Assembly: GCA_006384855.1 (NCBI GenBank)
Contig: VCJN01002760.1
Location: forward strand, 1-64,000
Direction: 5' to 3'
Length of the DNA stretch: 64,000 nucleotides
DNA from: Tetraselmis striata
Lineage: Eukaryota; Chlorophyta; Chlorodendrophyceae; Chlorodendrales; Chlorodendraceae
Part shown: one piece after another, positions 46,625 to 59,100 of the stretch
Position numbering within the stretch: position 1 is the first letter of the stretch
Layout: every line of letters begins with the position of its first letter
Notes under the pieces: model-generated
Database searches by the model: none
Told to the model about the DNA's origin: nothing
What the model saw: the letters and a program-made list of their open reading frames with translations, nothing else
Position numbers and translations under genes: made by a program

Positions 46625-46980
46625 ATATATCCATAGCTACACATATATATATGTATATACACACATATGTATAAAATATATAAATATATAAATAAATAAA
46701 TAAATATTTATTTATATATTTATATGGGCATGGGGGGAGAGACAGGGGGGGCCGGGGGGGGGGGGGGGGGGGGGTGAATGAGGGGCACTCACTGCCTGCT
46801 GACTGGCTGGCTGGCTGGCTGGCGGGCGGGCTCATCGGCAGGGGTCACATCGGCGGGCTGCTGGGCGGCGCGGCGTCGGCGTACCTGCTGGGGCCGCGCC
46901 TGGTGGTGGAGCGGCCAGTGGGCACGCAGCGCAAGCGCATCGTGGACCGCCCGCTGCTGCCGCTCTTCGGCCGGCAGTAG
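44669..46980 (+). CDS. Rhomboid-family intramembrane serine protease (5' end unresolved)
   Basis: Exons 44669-44700, 44888-44994, 45177-45257, 45712-45912, 46208-46308 and 46842-46980 (stop TAG) join in phase. They give six transmembrane-like segments. Motifs are [17 protein letters not shown] (helix 1 / L1), [20 protein letters not shown], the active-site [16 protein letters not shown] with the nucleophile Ser, and the catalytic His in [19 protein letters not shown]. Both catalytic residues are present, so it should be active. The gene is nuclear and the proteins it resembles are plastid/mitochondrial rhomboids, but a targeting peptide was not established. The large introns hold C or G runs, a polypurine block and a TATA microsatellite. 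Role: cleavage of membrane-anchored substrates. Confidence 0.87.
45436..45541 (+). repeat. About 105-bp polypurine (GA/G-run) tract in a rhomboid intron
   Basis: From AGTGAGGGAGAGAGGGAGGG through AGAGAGAGGGAGGAAGAGGG to a run of about 20 G, almost every base is a purine. It lies in the intron between 45257 and 45712. Confidence 0.75.
46535..46735. repeat. TATATG / GTGTGT / AAATAAAT microsatellite in a rhomboid intron
   Basis: Mixed TA, TATG, GT and AAATA repeats run for about 200 bp and are followed by a run of about 25 G (46749-46773). The short frames in it (Tyr/Ile/His repeats) are products of the repeat and not genes. Confidence 0.8.
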
Positions 46981-48840
46981 AGGAGGGGCGCAGGGGCGGC
47001 CGGCCCGCCTGCCGGCGTGCGGCGCTGGGAGGCGTGTTGTTGTTGTTGGGGCGGATCATGCCCCCCCCCACCAACGCGGGAGGCAGTGCCGGCGGGGTGG
47101 CGACGCGGGTGTTGCGCTGTCGGTATGTGTTGCGGCGCACGATGCGCACGGACCCGCCATGGGATATGTAATTGGCATTAATGTTGTTTTCGCGGCTTCG
47201 ATAACTCGCCGCGCCCCATTGTGCCACACTCACCCGGCTGCCAACATGGCACGCTGCTGGCATGCAGCTCCAGGCTAGCGCACGGGGGCAGGGAGGGTGG
47301 GGGATGGGGTGGTAAGGGGTGAGGGGGGCGATAACCACACTCTGGGGACTGCTTGGATCGCTGCCAGGGGTGCCGCGGGGGTCAAATACTGCCTGTGCAT
47401 CTTTTCTGTTTCCGTTGGTATGTCCCTGCAACCCCCCCCCCCCCCCCCTTAACCCCCCCACCCCCCTTTCTGCCCCCCAACAAAAAAGATGCATCTTTCT
47501 TGTTTCCAGGTTTTGTTGGGGGGGCAGAAAGGGGGGAGAAAGGGGGGGGGGGGGGGGCAGAAGGGGTGGGGGTTGCAGGGGCATATACCGACAGCCTGCC
47601 ACAGGTGCACGCCAGACGCTGCCGACTGTGACCCCTACCGCCGCGGGCAGGCAGGCGCTCCGCTGCGCGGCGCGCCCCCCCACCCATGCTATCGTAAGTG
47701 CAAGCGAGACGCGTCGCGAGTCCGCTCACCAACAAGTTGAGGAGGCGCGCTGGCGCACTGCCAAGACCACGCCATGCTCCCCAGCGCCCAGGTTTAGACC
47801 ACGGGGGCCGGTGCGACAGTGGGACCAAGAGTGAATCTTTACTGGCGAGGTGTACGTGCGGGGGCCCCCGCGGTGTCCCTACCAAAGCGGGACCCCACAC
47901 TGTCCCTAGGCGGGACGCCAAAGTGGGGGACACCGTGTGCGGTCCGTCGTACTGGGCAGACGATGCCGTGAGGGATGACGAGATGGAGCCGCGGAGAGGC
48001 AAGGGCCAGCGGGAAACTCTGGGCGGGCCATGAGAAAGGCCACAGCAGAGGCGACCTTTGACGCATGGAAAGAGCGCTGTGAACTTTCTGATGGAGAATG
48101 AGGAGCATCGTGCTTTTGACCGTAATCTGCAGTTCAATTAGACCCACGAGGTCAGCATCCTGCGCGGGCGCGTCCAACCGAGGTACCAAGGGCAAACGAG
48201 GGCAACCGAGGTACCTAGGTACGAGGGCAAACGCCGGAGGTTTTGTCGCATGTGCCAGCGCCCGTACCTCCGGAGGGCCTAGCGACTCTTTGACGTGATT
48301 CGAGCAGCGCTTTGCTGTGACGGTACGAGGGCACCCGGCCCGGACAGGAGGGGGGTCCCCGTTCACATAGACCGCATGCGAGGGGGGGGGGGGGGGGGGG
48401 GGGATAGCGGGAGCGAGGGAGAGAGTGAGCGGGGGAGGTGTAGCTTACATCGCATCGGGGGCGGTTTAAACTGGCCACATTGGAGGGAGAAAAAAAAGCT
48501 CCTAAAGGTAATGACAGAGGGGGGGGGGGGGGGGGGTAGTTCGAGCGGCTTGATGTCACGACAGTCTGGCTGAAGCAGCTGCCAGTGGTCTCTCGCTCCG
48601 GCATCCCCTGTGGTGCCCCACCCTCGCGGCAGCCCGGCCTTCTGGACAGCCCTCGCCGCCCGGAGCAGGGAAGGATACCACGGTGTCGACCAAGCGTCGC
48701 GTTGTGCCGCTCCGGGAGAAGAGGGCCGGGGGGGGGGGGGGGGGGGGGGGGGGCGGGAGAAGGAGGGAGGGGGGTATTACTCCGTCGACGCACAGCTGCC
48801 TCTGGCTGGAGACAGCGGCTGGTTGCGGGCGCCGCCGACC
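46981..48840. other. Intergenic region between rhomboid and MFP1-like genes
   Basis: The two genes converge here. It contains a foldback element (47415-47590), a short CGAGGTACCAAGGGCAAACG-type direct repeat (about 48178-48230) and G runs at about 48381-48402, 48520-48537 and 48729-48753. No gene is supported. Confidence 0.5.
47415..47590. repeat. Foldback (long imperfect hairpin) element
   Basis: TTGGTATGTCCCTGCAACC at 47415-47433 pairs with GGTTGCAGGGGCATATACC at 47571-47589. Between them C-runs on the left face G-runs on the right (TTTCTGCCCCCCAACAAAA against TTTTGTTGGGGGGGCAGAAA). The loop lies around AGATGCATCT. A MITE-like origin is likely. Confidence 0.65.
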
Positions 48841-51800
48841 CTACTTGGCGGGCCCCGCGCCCTCGTGGGACCGCCTCTCCCGCTCCGCCGCCAGCCACAT
48901 CTTCAGCTGCTGCACCTCCGTCGCCAGCAGCGCGATCTCCGCCCGGCTCGACTTCTTCACCTTCACCAGCTCCTCCTGAGCGCCTGCGCAGCCGGGGCCC
49001 CAGCGGGTCGTCAGCCGGTCGGTCAGGAGGCCGAAGCACGCGCCGCCAAGACGGACACCATCACTAGTCCTGGTGCACCGCATCCATTGCTGCTGTCACT
49101 TCACATCTCATTGGGTTCGCGGGTCGGGGGAAAATGAATTGTTTTGCAGCGAGCTGGAAGATCCGTGTGTAATTCGTGGTGTATTCTGATATATTTCAAG
49201 ATAATGTAGTCTTATCTTTCTTTGCAAGGGGGTGGAAAACGACAAAATACCGTGAACGCAAAGTCCGGTTACCGTACGCTATCAATCGCTGCTGCCGACT
49301 TATCACGTATTATGAGCAAAACAAAAAATGCCACTCTCTGCGCCAACTCTCCATGCCGACTCTCCATCTCTCCCCATGGCCGCCTTCTTCAGCACGATCG
49401 CTGCTCGGCACAGCATTTGGAAGTGACCTGGGCGGGGAGCGGAGGAGACGGCGGCGTACGGAGGGCGGATGGGCGAGCCAGTGCTGGGCGGTGCTGCGGC
49501 GGGGCTGCTGTTATCATGTCGCCAGGGATTAGATATGCGGTCTCCCTGTAACCAAAAAGATATTAGATGTGCGCTGCTGCCTGCATTTCCTCGGCTGTTG
49601 CTTACATCATCCTTAGACCTACAGCCAAGGTCGAATCATGTCGTTCCGAGTGTCCCTCCTAGCACGTTCCTTGCCTAACTTCTGGGGGGTTGGCGTGTTG
49701 GCGCGCACTGAGATGCCCGCGCTAGCACAACACCAGTACGGCACGGTACGCATACCAGGGCAAGGTCGTCGTGTGTTCCAACAAAATTGGTTCAGTAGCC
49801 GGCGTGTGACCATATGTTCCGGGCATTCGGAATAAGCTCTGACGCACCCATAATGAGACCACTTGTCATTGCAAGCCTTACACTGGGCTTGCCAGCGCCC
49901 CATAACAAAAAATGTTCCGCGAGAGTTCGGCGATGGTGACATCACATTTGACCGCCGGCAGGCAGGGCGGATTCGAGTTGTTTTCCCTGTTCTTAGTATT
50001 GTACCGGCACCTGTTAGTGTGTGGGATAACTACATGCGAGATACATATCTTGGGCAGTGGCATATTAGAGCCTCCTACAGCTGAAGCTGCCGCTGAGATG
50101 AAGAGCCTGGGCATGGCGGGCCGGAGGGGCCGGAGGGGGGGGGGGGGGGGGGTTCACCCGCGAGCTGCGCCAGCAGCTTCCCCTCCTCGCCGTTGCCGGT
50201 GCTGGCGCGGATGACCGCCAGCTGCTCCTCCGCCTGCTGCGTCGCCACTCGCGCGCTCTCCAGCTGCGCCGTCTTGCGCTCCGCGTCCGCGCCCAGCTTG
50301 GCCAGCTGGGCTGCCAGCTCCTCCGCCATAAACTTGGCGTCGCGCGCCTCCGCCAGTGCGTTGCGGATGTCCTGCGGAGCGCGCCACCGGGCCCGGGGTG
50401 CAGCATGGCCAGGTCAGCACCAATCCAGGCGGCGCAGCGCGATGCCATAGTCGCTATCTTTGCCATCATCGGGACATGGGGCGCCGGCTGCCCAGTCAGT
50501 CCGATATGTTTTACGGCGTATGTAAATAAGCTGCGTACAATATACAGGGGGCCAAGCATGTATTGTATTGTCCAATATTAAGTATTGTCCAGCATGTCAC
50601 ACCGACACGCCCGGCAGTATGTAACAGTGGCCTACAAGGCTACGCGTATAGTGTCGGCGTGGCAGGCTGGGCAATACTTTATGCGCATGGGAGGGGGGGG
50701 GGGTAGGACACGGATCAGCTACGCAACATACATGTCACACTGCTGGTGCGGGACATCCCCCACAGCACGGTTCGACACGGCCTACCCATGTATACCACAT
50801 TCATTGACGCCGGTGTCACCTCCGCAGATATGCCGCCCGGCTCGCCAACAGCAGCCCGGCAGCAATGTACATCATCAGCATGACATGTCTACCCGCCGCG
50901 CCCAATGACTAATATACACGCTGTGAGAATCGAACCATGCAGCACCGATCTTATCGTCAATCATGGCCTTAGGCGCCATGTCCATCTGCAGCGGCTGGAG
51001 TGAGGAGCCTAGCCTCAGTGAGAAGCCACCCCTCATTGCCTGGTGCGCCTCCAGCGGTGTGCCAAAGTGTGCTAGCATGCCCGTGCCGTCCGCGACATCA
51101 AGGGTGTTGTGTGTGTGTGTGTGTGTGTGTTGGGGCCAACACACCTATAGACCAACACACCTAGGGGGTTGGGGTGGGGGGGGTGGGGGGGGGGGGGGGG
51201 GGGGGGGAAAGCACCCCGGGCGACCACTTATCCGCTATGGGTGGCGACACACCCACAAGAACGAACCGATAGGGGTTATTTTCTCTCTGTAAGAACAATC
51301 GCTATGGATGTTCTTATAGGGTAACATCTGTTCTAAATAGGGTTTCCGCGTTGTTCGTCTTTACTCTGACATCTTGCAGGGAGGCAGGTTCGCATTCCTA
51401 GGGTTCCGGGCTTTGGGTTTGGGGCAAAGGGGGGGGGGGGGGGGGGGCACCTGCACCGCAGAGTCGCGCGCGCGCTCCAGGGTGGCCACAGTCTCGCGCT
51501 CCGCGAGCAGCTTGCCCTTGGCCGCGCTGGCGTCCTCCAGCGCCGCCGCCAGCGCCGCCTCCAGCTCCCCCACCGCCGCATGCTTCTCCTCCACCGCCGC
51601 GCGCAGCGCCGACTCGCTCTCCGACAGCGCCGCCACCGTGTCGCTGAGCGTGGCCTGCGCGGGTTGCCGGCCGTCAGCCTCCGCACCACCTGGCACCGGC
51701 AGAGGGCTGCCGGCGGGCGTGGCGGCCGGAGGGCTCCTGGGCCAAAACCCTAGAAACCCTAATGTGGATGGGGCGGGGGCCGCGCCTGCTCGTTCTGCGC

Positions 51801-54800
51801 CACCCTCAGCTGGGCCAGCTCCGCCTCCAGCGCCTTGGCGTTGCCCTTGGAGCTGGAGAGCGCCGCCTGCAGCGTGGTCTCCTTGGCGGCAAAGTCCTGG
51901 GCCAGCTCCGCCTCCCGCTCCTGCCGCGCAGCCAGCACGGCGTCAGCCCCCCCCCCCCTGATGCTATCAGTAAGAAACTGCATCCAGGGCCAAGAGCCAT
52001 GATCCACTCGGGGTCTAAATATTGATCAAGATCATGGTTCGGGGCTGCTTGCATCTGATGCATCCAGGCGTCAAGGGCAACGGTCTGATGCGGCGGCCGA
52101 ATGGAGCGCTGATGATACTCGACCTCTAGCTATCAATTATGTACCATTGATTGCTAACCGACGGGTGCTGGCTCGCCCATAAGAACATGCGCCATAGTTC
52201 CGCATAACTTTCGTCTGGATTCGACCTCCGGCAGGCAGGGCAGGTTCTGTTTCGCAGTGGTCTCATTCCCGCGTCGGCACCCGTGCATGAATTGATTGTT
52301 GCCATCCTGATCATTGATGATATCGACTCGCTGCGATCCTGGCGAGGCTACATGCTGATGTGTCGATGGTGGTTCCATTGATAACGCGACTGATGGGTCG
52401 TTCGACGCGACAGTAGGCCTGGGGAAGGAGGCACCGCCGTGAGCACGGGATGGAGAGGGGGTCGCACCCTGGCCGCAGCGAGCTCGGCGTCCTTGGCCTG
52501 CAGCGCCTCCTTCAGGTCGCGCAGCTCCGTGTTGAAGCGGTTGGTGGTGTCCACCAGGTGGGAGCGTAGCTGGCGCAGCTGGCTGACCTCGTTGTTCAGC
52601 GCGTCGGTGCGCACCTCCAGCGTGGCCTGCGCGCAACAGTGGCGAGGGGCGGGGGTTGAGAAAGGACACCGGTCCCGATTTAACGGCGGAAGAATAGACG
52701 ACTTCCGTTGATGACCATCATCACGTCACTCCCCACAATTGAGAGCTGCAGGGTCATTAGGGCTTCATGATTAGATACTAGGGTATGAGGAGAGTTAGGT
52801 TGTGAGTTGTAAACATCCATCCTAAAACAGGGGAGAGGGGGTGAGTAGAGACATGCATGAAACCCTAAAGCTAGCCCTATATACACCCCAGAGGGTGAGG
52901 AGGTGGGGGGGGGGGGGGGGGGGGACCTGCATGCCCTCCACCTGGGTGGACAGCTGCGCGGTGCGCTCCTTCTCCGCCGCAAGCTCCTGCTGCGTGGTGT
53001 CCAGCCGGTTGGACAGGTCCGTCGCCCACTGCTTGGCTGTCTGCCACTCGCCGGTGCGCGCCTCCAGCTGCTTGCCCACGTCGGACACCTGTCTGCGCAG
53101 CCCATCGCGCTCCTTGGTGAGCCGGCCAATGGTGGCCTGCACCAGGGTGGGGGAGAAGAAGGCACCAGTCAATCCGATATGCGACCCTACATGGTCACGG
53201 ACAACCCACCAAGAAGCGTTTTTGACCCTTTCCTCCAGTGCACGGGGCGTGCGGTCCGCAGGGGATGACATGAAAGGGGATGTTACACTTTTGCTACAAT
53301 ATGGGACATTCCGGGTATGCTTTGGAGGCCTCACATATGAGGTCATAAAGCTCGGATGTTGTTGTCTCAAGCGGGTGTGTTTCTTTGATCACTTTGAGGC
53401 TCACATCCACCGGAGGGGGGGCGCGGGGGGGGGGGGGGGGGGGGGGGGCAACCTCGCGGTCCTTCAGCTCGGCGTTCAGCTCCGCCTTGTCGGCCCTGAG
53501 GCCCTTTGCGGTGTCACGCTCCGCCGCCAAGTCCTTGGTGACGGCCGCCACGCCCGCCTGCGCCGCCTTGAGGTCCTTTGTCACGCCGGCCAGCCGCCTC
53601 TGGATGTCCGCGCGCTGCTTGGTGAGGCCCTGGACCTCCGCCTGCAGCGTTGAAAGGGGGGCAGGGAGGGGGGAGGTTAGGGGCAGGATGACTCAGAAGA
53701 ATCCGTGGAGGTGCGGGTCGTGTGCTTGTGTGTGCTAGCATTTGAGCCCGGCAAGGGTGGCAGGGGCGAAAACTCTGTGCAAAAACAAAAAGGAGCAAAG
53801 TCGAAGAGTAACAACAACGCCACCCCTCGACGAGATTGGTGACGATTTTACTCACAGCAGTGATAAATATGTGTCATATGTCAAAAGTATTGGATGAATG
53901 AAAACGCGTTATGTTTTGAAATTGGTAACTTCGCTGACACACCCATATGGACACCTATGTCTTGTCTCTTCCGAATGAAAGCGAAAGGGTTCAAAGTGCA
54001 CGAGTACAGTGGGCTTGCAGCCATCGGGTGCGCGTGACAGGAGGGCCGCCATGCCCTCTCTGCGCCAAGCTCCCCTACAGGCGTAGAAACCCGACTCTAA
54101 AGCCCGAAAGACCGCCGAAAGCGTTGGCCCCCCTCCCAGGGCGCTGCCGGCCTTGCCGTGCCGCCCTCACCTGCAGCGACACCGTCGTCTGGCGCAGCTC
54201 CTGCCGCAGCTGCTGGACCTCGCCCTGTGACGCCTCCAGCTGCCCCTGCACCTCGCCCAGCGAGCCCCGCGTCGCCTGGAGCGTGCCACTCACGTTGCGG
54301 CTCTCCGTCTGCAGCGCCGCCAGCCGGCCGCGCACGTCCTCCAGGTCCGTCACCGTCGCCTCGAGTGTGGCCTTGGTGTCCTTCAGCGCCGCCTGCGTCG
54401 TCGCCAGCCGGTCCTCCGTCGCCGACAGCTTGGAGAGCGCCTCCGCCAGGCGCCGCTTGGTAGTCCCAAGCTCCTCCTTTGCGCCGCCCAGCGCCGCCTC
54501 CGTGCCGTTCAGCGCCGTGCCGCGCGCGTCCAGCTCCGAGCGTGCGTCCGCCAGCGCGCCCGCCGTGGAGGACAGCTCCTCCTGGGCCGCCGCCAGCTCA
54601 GCGCACCGCGCCGCCAGCTGCGCCTCGGCCGCCGCCTGCGCTGACTGTGCCGCCCGCCCGCCCGCACACACACACAGCCCTCAGCCGGGAGCCCACAGGC
54701 ACCCCCCCACCCACCCACCTTTCACCAGAGTCCCAGGCCTACCCTTTCCTTCGCCACATTTCACACACCTCGGTCTGCGCCCGCAGCCGCTGCTCCTTCT

Positions 54801-57155
54801 GCAGCGCCTCCTTGTGTTTCTTGGCGGCACTCTCCGCATCCTGGCAAGTGAGAGAGGGGGGGGGGGGGGGGGGGGGGGGGTCCTGCTGGGTCAGCGCACC
54901 CTTCCTTGCTTCCCCATCCCTCCTCAGCAGACAGTGGCAAGGACGGGTGCGTGATGGCCTCTTGGTGGAGCTCTCTGCCTGTGTGATTCCGATTTGGATC
55001 TTATGGCAGGGTGCTGGCCCGACCCACCAGGGTTTTGACGCCCCCCGCCCCCCCTCTCCTCTCTTCCCTCGGGTCACCACTACGCCTGCACTCACCCCAT
55101 TGCCCACCGTTACAATGACTGTAGCTAGCGCTCTTGTGCAGTGCATTGCAGTGCAGTTACCACCTTTCTCTACCCCCCTTTGCCCCCGCCCCCTCGCGAC
55201 CCCCACCCCCCATTCCTATTCATGCAAAGGCATGATCCACAAGAAGGCTCTAGCTACATGCCCACTGCCGGCGTGAGGCAGCAGCCCCGCAGCCATCTTG
55301 TGTGCGCTCGCATTCTTTACATTACCCCCCTTCCCTTTCCTTGATCTATAGTGACATGTCTGTCGTGATGACCACTGCCACCCACCAGCGCAACCACATC
55401 ACTGCCAACAACTCACCCCTTTGCTGTCTGTCATGTACATAGAATTGGGCGCCGTCACAGATACAAGTTCACAAAACTCCATACACTATTCAAAACCGAG
55501 GCTTTGCGCAGATAACATAAGCGTTTCCCGGGTCTCAGCAGGTGCCAGAATACAAGGCAGCACTGTACTTGCTGTGAGTGGTGTTAATACAGGGAAAGGG
55601 GAAGGGGAAGGGGGCGGAGAGGCAGGAGCCTGCTCGACTGGGTGAGCCACCTGGATAGCCTGCGCCAGGCGAGCCTCCAGCGACGTCACCTCCTTGCGCG
55701 CTGCCCCAACGTCCGTCTCCCGGGCGCTCAGCTGCTCGCCCAAGCTCGCCTCGGTCCCCTGTGCGCTCACAGCATCGTGCTTTCAGGCGGCGAGGAGGCA
55801 GCGAAGGCAGTGCGGCATGAAAGAGGGGCTGGGCCACGAGGGCATCCCCCTTGCCCGCCCCTCTCTCGGGTGCCACCCGCCACATGGCATCCGCAGCCTA
55901 TCGGTCAGCAGCGGTGGGCGAAGGGACGCAACGCGCCTGCAGCTGCTGCGTGCGCTCCTCCAGCTCCGCCCCCTTGGCCGCCAACGCCGCCTCCGCTTCC
56001 GCCAGCCGGCTGGACGTCTGTGCACCGTACGCAAGCGCGCCGGAAAGGGCCGCCACGCTGACGCCGAGCCCCACCTCCGCCGGCCCCACGGCCTCCGGCA
56101 GCTGCAGCTGTGGAGCCGCCGGCGACTCTCCGCTGGCCTCCTCCTGGCTGGTGGTCTGACTGGCCGCCTCGGTGTTGGCCTCCAGGGTCTCCCGCAGGAT
56201 GAGCCGTGGCTTCAACTGTTTGACAGATGAGTGTCAGGCAGCTTGCTAAGTTAAGCCACCCCCCCACCCCCGCCCCCCTCTCTCTTCCCCCGAGGGGTAG
56301 GGAACAGACAGAAGCAAGGGGGTCACACCCTCCCCCCCCCCCCCCCCCCCCGGCCCCCCAACACCCCGCAAGACACCCCCAGCTGCTGCATGCGTGTGCC
56401 AGCGCAATTTAGCACGCCAAACATGCGCATAGACATTGGGACGAGCTCAAGCCACTATTTAACGGTGCGTAAATGGGGGCTTTCATGGCACCAACAAAGT
56501 GCCTCACCCGCGCCAAAGAGTCTGTGGCTGGCGAAACAAATAAGTATTGGGGCGCGCTCTCCCTCCCTCTCTCCCTCTCTCCCTCTCTCTCTCTCTCTCT
56601 CCTAGTTCCGTGCTGCCCAGTTGACATATCAGCGCGGTACACTTCTCATGCAGTACAAACGTCAACAGTGCGGTACACTTCTCCGTACAGCACCACCGAC
56701 AAAGTGAGAGGTCGAGAGCTGGATGCGCCATTTCGGCTTCCGTCTCAATAGTGAGAGCTGTAGGCCACCATGAGGCTTACAACCGGAGCCAAGGTTGGCT
56801 GCCTGCCAACGCACCCGCAGATATGATGATGGGTCGGGGAGGAGGGGGGGGGGGGGGGGGGGGGCAGTGCTCGTACCGTGGTGGCGTCTTCATCCTCGGC
56901 GCGCGCTGGCCCGGGTGGCGCGACCGCCAGGCTGAGCGGCGCCAACAGCAGGGCCGCCAGCCCGGAGCGGCGCGACGGGCCCGCCGCAGGCCCACGCCGC
57001 TCGCCCGCCTGCTCGGGGGGCTCGGTGCGGGCGAGCGCGGCGCGCACGGCGATGGCGGGGCGCGAGGCCCTGCCCGGACGCGAACCTGGCCTCGCTGGTG
57101 CCCGCGCGAGGCTGCTGGCGCTTGGCGCGATGGGGACGATGGCGACAGCGGGCAT
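48841..57155 (-). CDS. MFP1-like thylakoid-associated coiled-coil protein
   Basis: At least twelve minus-strand exons: 57155-56877, 56215 to about 55940, 55758-55651, 54840-54769, 54644-54171, 53641-53453, 53136-52927, 52626-52468, about 51958-51786, 51654-51451, 50371-50158 and 48983-48841 (stop TAG). Exon 1 encodes an Ala/Arg/Pro-rich transit-like stretch, then twin Arg and a hydrophobic segment (SRRSGLAALLLAPLSLAVA, then PARAEDED). Exon 2 ends its leader with a second hydrophobic helix (VGLGVSVAALSGALAYGA). The rest is nearly continuous coiled coil (RLAEALSKLSATEDRLATTQ; LVDTTNRFNTELRDLKEALQ). Two N-terminal hydrophobic segments plus a long coiled coil is the layout of plant MFP1, a thylakoid-associated filament-like protein linked to nucleoids and starch-granule initiation. 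Orthology is inferred from layout only. C runs follow most 5' splice sites. Confidence 0.72.
49841..49980. repeat. MITE copy in an MFP1-like intron
   Basis: GACCGCCGGCAGGCAGGGCGGATT is the inverted counterpart of the AAGAACTTGCCCTGCTTGTCAGAGGTCA stretch of the 23-195 element in shortened, diverged form. It matches the 52160-52286 copy more closely. Boundaries are approximate. Confidence 0.5.
52160..52286. repeat. MITE copy 2, inverted relative to 23-195
   Basis: The right end GCGTCGGCACCCGTG (52271-52285) and left end ACGGGTGCTGGCTCG (52161-52175) match the inverted ends of the 23-195 element. The interior CCTCCGGCAGGCAGGGCAGG is the reverse complement of the shared core. It sits in an intron of the MFP1-like gene. 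Confidence 0.65.
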
Positions 57156-59100
57156 CGCGCGGCACGCGCGGCGCGGAGTCAGGACGAGACCTGGGGTGGA
57201 GGGCTGGGGGCCCTGACTGGCGGCGGCGCTCGGCGACCCAGCAGCAGCAGCGGATCAAATGAGCCGGGGCAGTCCTATGACGATAGTGGGACGCCTTGAT
57301 GTGGCGATGGCAATGCACGGGAGGAACGACGGAGTGGGGGGAGGGGCGGGAGAGAGATAGGTGCTGGGGCGGCCAACGTGCGACCTGGTGCTTGTCCAGG
57401 GTAGATGGACCTGGTGCCGCTTGGTCGGCTGCCCAGCCAGGCGGCCGGCCGGGTTCGCGGGTGCTGGCGTGGACAGGCGCCGCCTCATCTTCGTACTCGT
57501 ACTGTACCCGGATGAGGTACACAAGTAGCGCTACACTAGCGACAACTACAGGTTTGCGTACTCGTATTCTAGAGATTGTGCTCGCGCCTTTTAGTAAATT
57601 TTCGCCCGACAAGGAATTCCCCGTCCGTGTAGTCGCGCAATTTAGCAATCTCATGAATTACAGGTCCGACCTTGAAACCGATCCGCGACCGCACGAATAT
57701 CCGCACTGGGGACCACGTGGCTACAAATCACAGAAAAAAGCTGAGTCAGCTATCTAGCTGTCTGCTCGTCGTAACTTCGTCGTCGATCTCGGCTCCTGAT
57801 TTGGCGGGAGTTCCGCCCATGGACGCATGTTTTTCCTGGGTACCCGTACCTTTAGCCGTACGAATATAAAACTCAATTAGCGACTACAAATAATTTAAAA
57901 GACAATTCACTACGTATTTAGTACCATAATTTACTCGTATTTAGTACCATGATTTACTCGGTTCCCTTGGCTCCTCCTACTTGTTTCTTGGCTCCCTGAC
58001 CTCCTGCTCGACCTTGGTTTAAGGCTTATGTCTCTCTTTTGCTGGCAACCTTTCATAGTGTTTGTTAGTTCTGTTTGTAGTGCGCATTTGTGAAAGCCCT
58101 GATGTAGTCGCTAATGATAATTTACTCTCATTCGCAATGTTATTGCCAGGTGAAGGTGCTGTGGGAAAGAAGCACATGTGAAACACACTGTGCAGAAACA
58201 TACGCGGTCTCATCGAAAACTTTGCAGTCAGGGGCGGCCATCAATTTCGAAAAATGGAATCCTCTAAGTCAGTATACCAAAAGCCCTGTTGTACTAGGAC
58301 GAGAACTGCCCCCTCCCCCCTAGGAATTCCACCTGCAATTACACTATAATGAAGCACGTCCCATATTACAATTGCATGAAATGACTGTCGCGCGGCGCTT
58401 GATTAGCAGTTTAGCCCCCCTCCCTTGCGCGCGCTCCGCCCAACAGGCGGACGAGGTCCGGTAATTAGTTGTAACTACACTATTACACGTGTTTCTTACA
58501 CTATTACAGCGTTTGGATTATTTACGGCGGGGGCACACTACTCAGACTAGCTGTTTTATGCAATGACTTTATTTCGCAGGGCTTCGGACTAGCAACTGCT
58601 TAGAAGCAGGATTCTCCACGCCATGGGCCACGAGAGATGTGCCACTCTCTGCGCAGACATGATGAACTGGCGGGTAGTGCGTGGTCTCAGTTGTCATGTC
58701 GAGTGCTGTGCAGTGCCTGTATGTGACACCCTGGCCTAGCATGGGAAATCATATACACACATGTTGGCAGTGATTGCCCACGGCTGCCCTGGAAATCGGG
58801 GGCATGCTCTCTGTAGGAATTGGTCAGTTGACTAATAATAAACAGAGCACTCGGCAGAATGTTGATTCTATGCATCCTGCCTCTTCCTAGCTGCCACACC
58901 GCCGCCACTGCAGTCGCCGGCACCGCTGCCGCTCTTGGTTCTACCACTGTTAAAAATGACCTTCCAAGTCGCCGCTAATGCGAGATGCTCTTAAAGCTCC
59001 CCTTCTTACCGCCCTTGGGGCTGCCACTTTGGCTCTGCTCCATGTGGTGCATGGATGATGACAGAACTGCAACCGCATCGAAGTTGCGGCACCAAGCGCA
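57156..59100. other. Intergenic region upstream of MFP1-like gene
   Basis: The MFP1-like promoter should lie just above 57155. A direct repeat TATTTAGTACCATRATTTACTC (57917-57960) precedes a LINE 3' fragment (57958-58105). No gene is supported from 58106 to 59100. Confidence 0.5.
57958..58105 (+). repeat. LINE 3'-end fragment (copy C)
   Basis: GGTTCCCTTGGCTCCTCCTA through TGTGAAAGCCCTGATGTA matches the 13924-14085 LINE tail in direct orientation. It carries no coding part, so it is a very short 5'-truncated insertion. Confidence 0.72.

Noticed and set aside
46480-46835. Open frames on both strands rich in Tyr, Ile and His
   Set aside because: They come from the TA/GT microsatellite in a rhomboid intron.
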